This document shows positions 61,936 through 64,000 of a stretch of DNA of 64,000 bases, one piece after another (within the stretch, counting starts at the first letter, position 1; every line of letters starts with the position of its first letter). The DNA comes from Gordionus sp. m RMFG-2023. Its lineage: Eukaryota > Nematomorpha > Gordioida > Chordodea > Parachordodidae. Location of the stretch: contig NC_088778.1 in the NCBI RefSeq assembly GCF_954871325.1, positions 25,343,120 to 25,407,119 on the forward strand, in the 5' to 3' direction. The notes beneath the pieces were generated by a model that was not told where the DNA came from, searched no databases, and worked only from the letters and a program-made list of their open reading frames with translations. Made by a program: the position numbers and the translations under genes.

Positions 61936-64000
61936 TAACAAGTTATATATATCAGTCTGGGCAAGATTTATTTAATAAATAGCTTAACAATGGCTGGTAT
62001 TGAATCAATACTTTATTTAAATATTGATTTAGAAAAAGAGGCACTAATAAATTTAAAAACAAAAAAGAACAAATAATTCCAATTATATATTGCTGGAATA
62101 AATTTTGCTAATACCCATTACAAAGGGAGAGATAGTGCTCCTCATAATATTTATTAATTTGATATTAAAATTATAATATAAAAGGATCAATATAAATTTC
62201 CAAAATGAACCTATAATAAAAGAACAAATTTATTGGTCAGCTTTTTAAATAAGTAATAGGCAACATTTTAACTAAATGGGTAGTGGAAAAAAAATTTGGC
62301 AGGTATTTAAATTTTTGGTTAGTTTATTAATTTAGAATTTTTTATTGATTTGGGAAAAATTTTAAGTAAATAGGTAATTTTAAAATAAATTTGCAGGTAT
62401 TTTAATTTGTGGTCAATTAATAAATAATTTTTGTTTTTTTTTATTTATTTGAGGAGTTTTAATTTTTTGGAGCACTAATGTTGAAGATGGATTTCTCAGG
62501 CCCAACTATAATGAAACCAACCAATTGATGAATATTGTTCTTATTCGTTTGATTATTATAAAAAAACCTGGTAAGGATGGTAAAGGAGAAATTTATTTTT
62601 GTTTAAATTTTTTATCATAATAGTAGATTTTAAAAACAAAAAGTTTTTTTTTAAATATAATAATTTTTTAAAAAATCTTGTCAATTGATTTAACATTGTC
62701 TATACTATTGAATTTAATAGTTTAAAAAAAATTTAATGATATGCATTTTAGTGTTTGTTAAATGGCTCAATTTTCAAAAATGGATATTAAATATTTTTGC
62801 AAAAATATTACTCATGACTGGAGATTCAGCTCATAGATGGCAGAAAGGGTTGGGCATATATTAATTAAATATCAAGCTTAAATGCTAGGATCTTAATTTA
62901 AAATTTTTCTATTCTTGGGATATTTTGATTAGTATAATTATGATATTTTTATAAACCTTTTCAAAAAATAGATACATTTTATTATTTTGATCTATTTGTT
63001 AGAATTTAATAAAATTGACTCTTTAATTTGTGGGCCTCTTTTATTAATTCTAAATACTCTATTAAATAACAAAGAAAATATGCATATTTATACATGACTC
63101 TATAAGTTAAAGCATATAAACTTATAAAATATAAAAAATCTATTTCACATGTTTCTTAATTTTACTCTATGAATAGTTTGTCATTAACCAAAAATTTCTA
63201 ACTTAATGTAGGTTGATTTTCTAAATTTTAAACTTATTATTAAAGTTGAAATATAAATAATTCTTTCTTTATTCTTTATTAGCATAATTACTTAATGATG
63301 ATCTTATTTATTATTTTTTAATTTTGTTACCTTTTATCATTGCTGATTTTCAGCGTCGGACATTATTAGTATTGGTTAATGATAATAAACGTCATTAGAC
63401 AACATATAGCAATTTATTAATAACGACATATTTAAATACTCATATATATTCCTGCGCATAATCTCGAACCCCTGAAAAATTTTATAGCCGCCTTAAGCAA
63501 ATATTTTTATGGCTCTTTAATATCACCTTTAACTAAAAATAAATTTTTTCGATAGCCCCCTAAACAATTTCTATTATAATTCTATTAAGTATTATATATA
63601 AATTTGATTTTTTTTATTTAAAATAGAATAAGACTATCTAAAATTTTAAAAAATATGCTATTTTAATTATTATATTTGAATAGTGCTCATATAAATTATA
63701 TTTTAACTATATCAGCTTGCAATCAAATCCTATGTTAAAAATGGAATAATATCACTTATAATGTCTTTAGCATAATTGATTTTTATTATTTAAATTACTT
63801 TATCGCTAATTAAATAAATATATAAATTTATTAATTCCTAATATATGAAATGATAAACAAATAATTTTTAAAAAGATGTTAAAAAATAAAACTCATTCTA
63901 TAAAAACGGAGGTGGGACTACAAGGTCCCAATCAATATGAAAAATTATATTTTAAAATGGCAATTTGTATATTTTGTTTTAAAAAATAAAATTCTTTGGT
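61936..64000. other. AT-rich right end of the window
   Basis: No gene, RNA gene or delimited transposon seen. Simple AT-rich sequence with occasional word repeats such as 'aggtattttaattt' near 62300-62400. Confidence 0.4.

Noticed and set aside
1-64000. Search for tRNA, rRNA, CRISPR arrays and bacterial operons
   Set aside because: No tRNA cloverleaf with A and B boxes, no rRNA segment and no regular short direct repeats with unique spacers were recognised by eye.

Overview
The window is nuclear DNA of an animal. Genes have introns with GT/AG borders, and two tandem genes encode animal-type alpha-1,3-fucosyltransferases. The very AT-rich sequence is crowded with LINEs, hAT and pogo transposons, MITEs and Ty3/Gypsy fossils. 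I favour an aquatic arthropod such as a copepod, from the feel of the repeats and the AT content, but nothing here proves the species.

Layout. 1-2090: tail of a Ty3/Gypsy fossil. 3350-6600: a LINE with an R2-type endonuclease region whose 5' half is inverted against its 3' half, with another LINE scrap near 7600. 7700-12500: gene-poor AT-rich DNA with one hAT-like MITE. 12524-20478: fucosyltransferase gene 1 (four exons, + strand), with a core-deleted pogo transposon in intron 2. 23766-27649: an old Ty3/Gypsy element with both LTRs, inside a local duplication that still holds a related unoccupied site. 28819-43399: fucosyltransferase gene 2, the same four exons, with intron 2 swollen to about 10 kb by a mitochondrial COX1 fragment, a foldback-like element, a minisatellite and a second long-inverted-repeat element. 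46540-47215: a decayed third copy holding only exons 3 and 4. 49125-51420: a hAT-like MITE and a satellite-like array. 51988-59306: a five-exon gene on the - strand that I assembled from splice sites; it resembles the N-terminal part of MULE-type transposases and ZSWIM3-like proteins and looks intact. Its last intron holds a LINE fragment split by a hAT transposon. 59822-61935: two core-deleted hAT elements in opposite orientation, the second nested in an older repeat.

How it fits together. The fucosyltransferase block arose by tandem duplication that included introns and flanks, so each copy serves as a reference for the other: insertions found in only one copy (pogo in copy 1; COX1 fragment and foldback element in copy 2) can be placed after the duplication, or were lost from the other copy. 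The encoded enzymes would be type II Golgi membrane proteins that transfer fucose from GDP-fucose to glycans. The - strand gene has no visible functional link to them. All exon borders are inferred from reading frame, splice consensus and, for the fucosyltransferases, agreement between the two copies; no transcript data were available.
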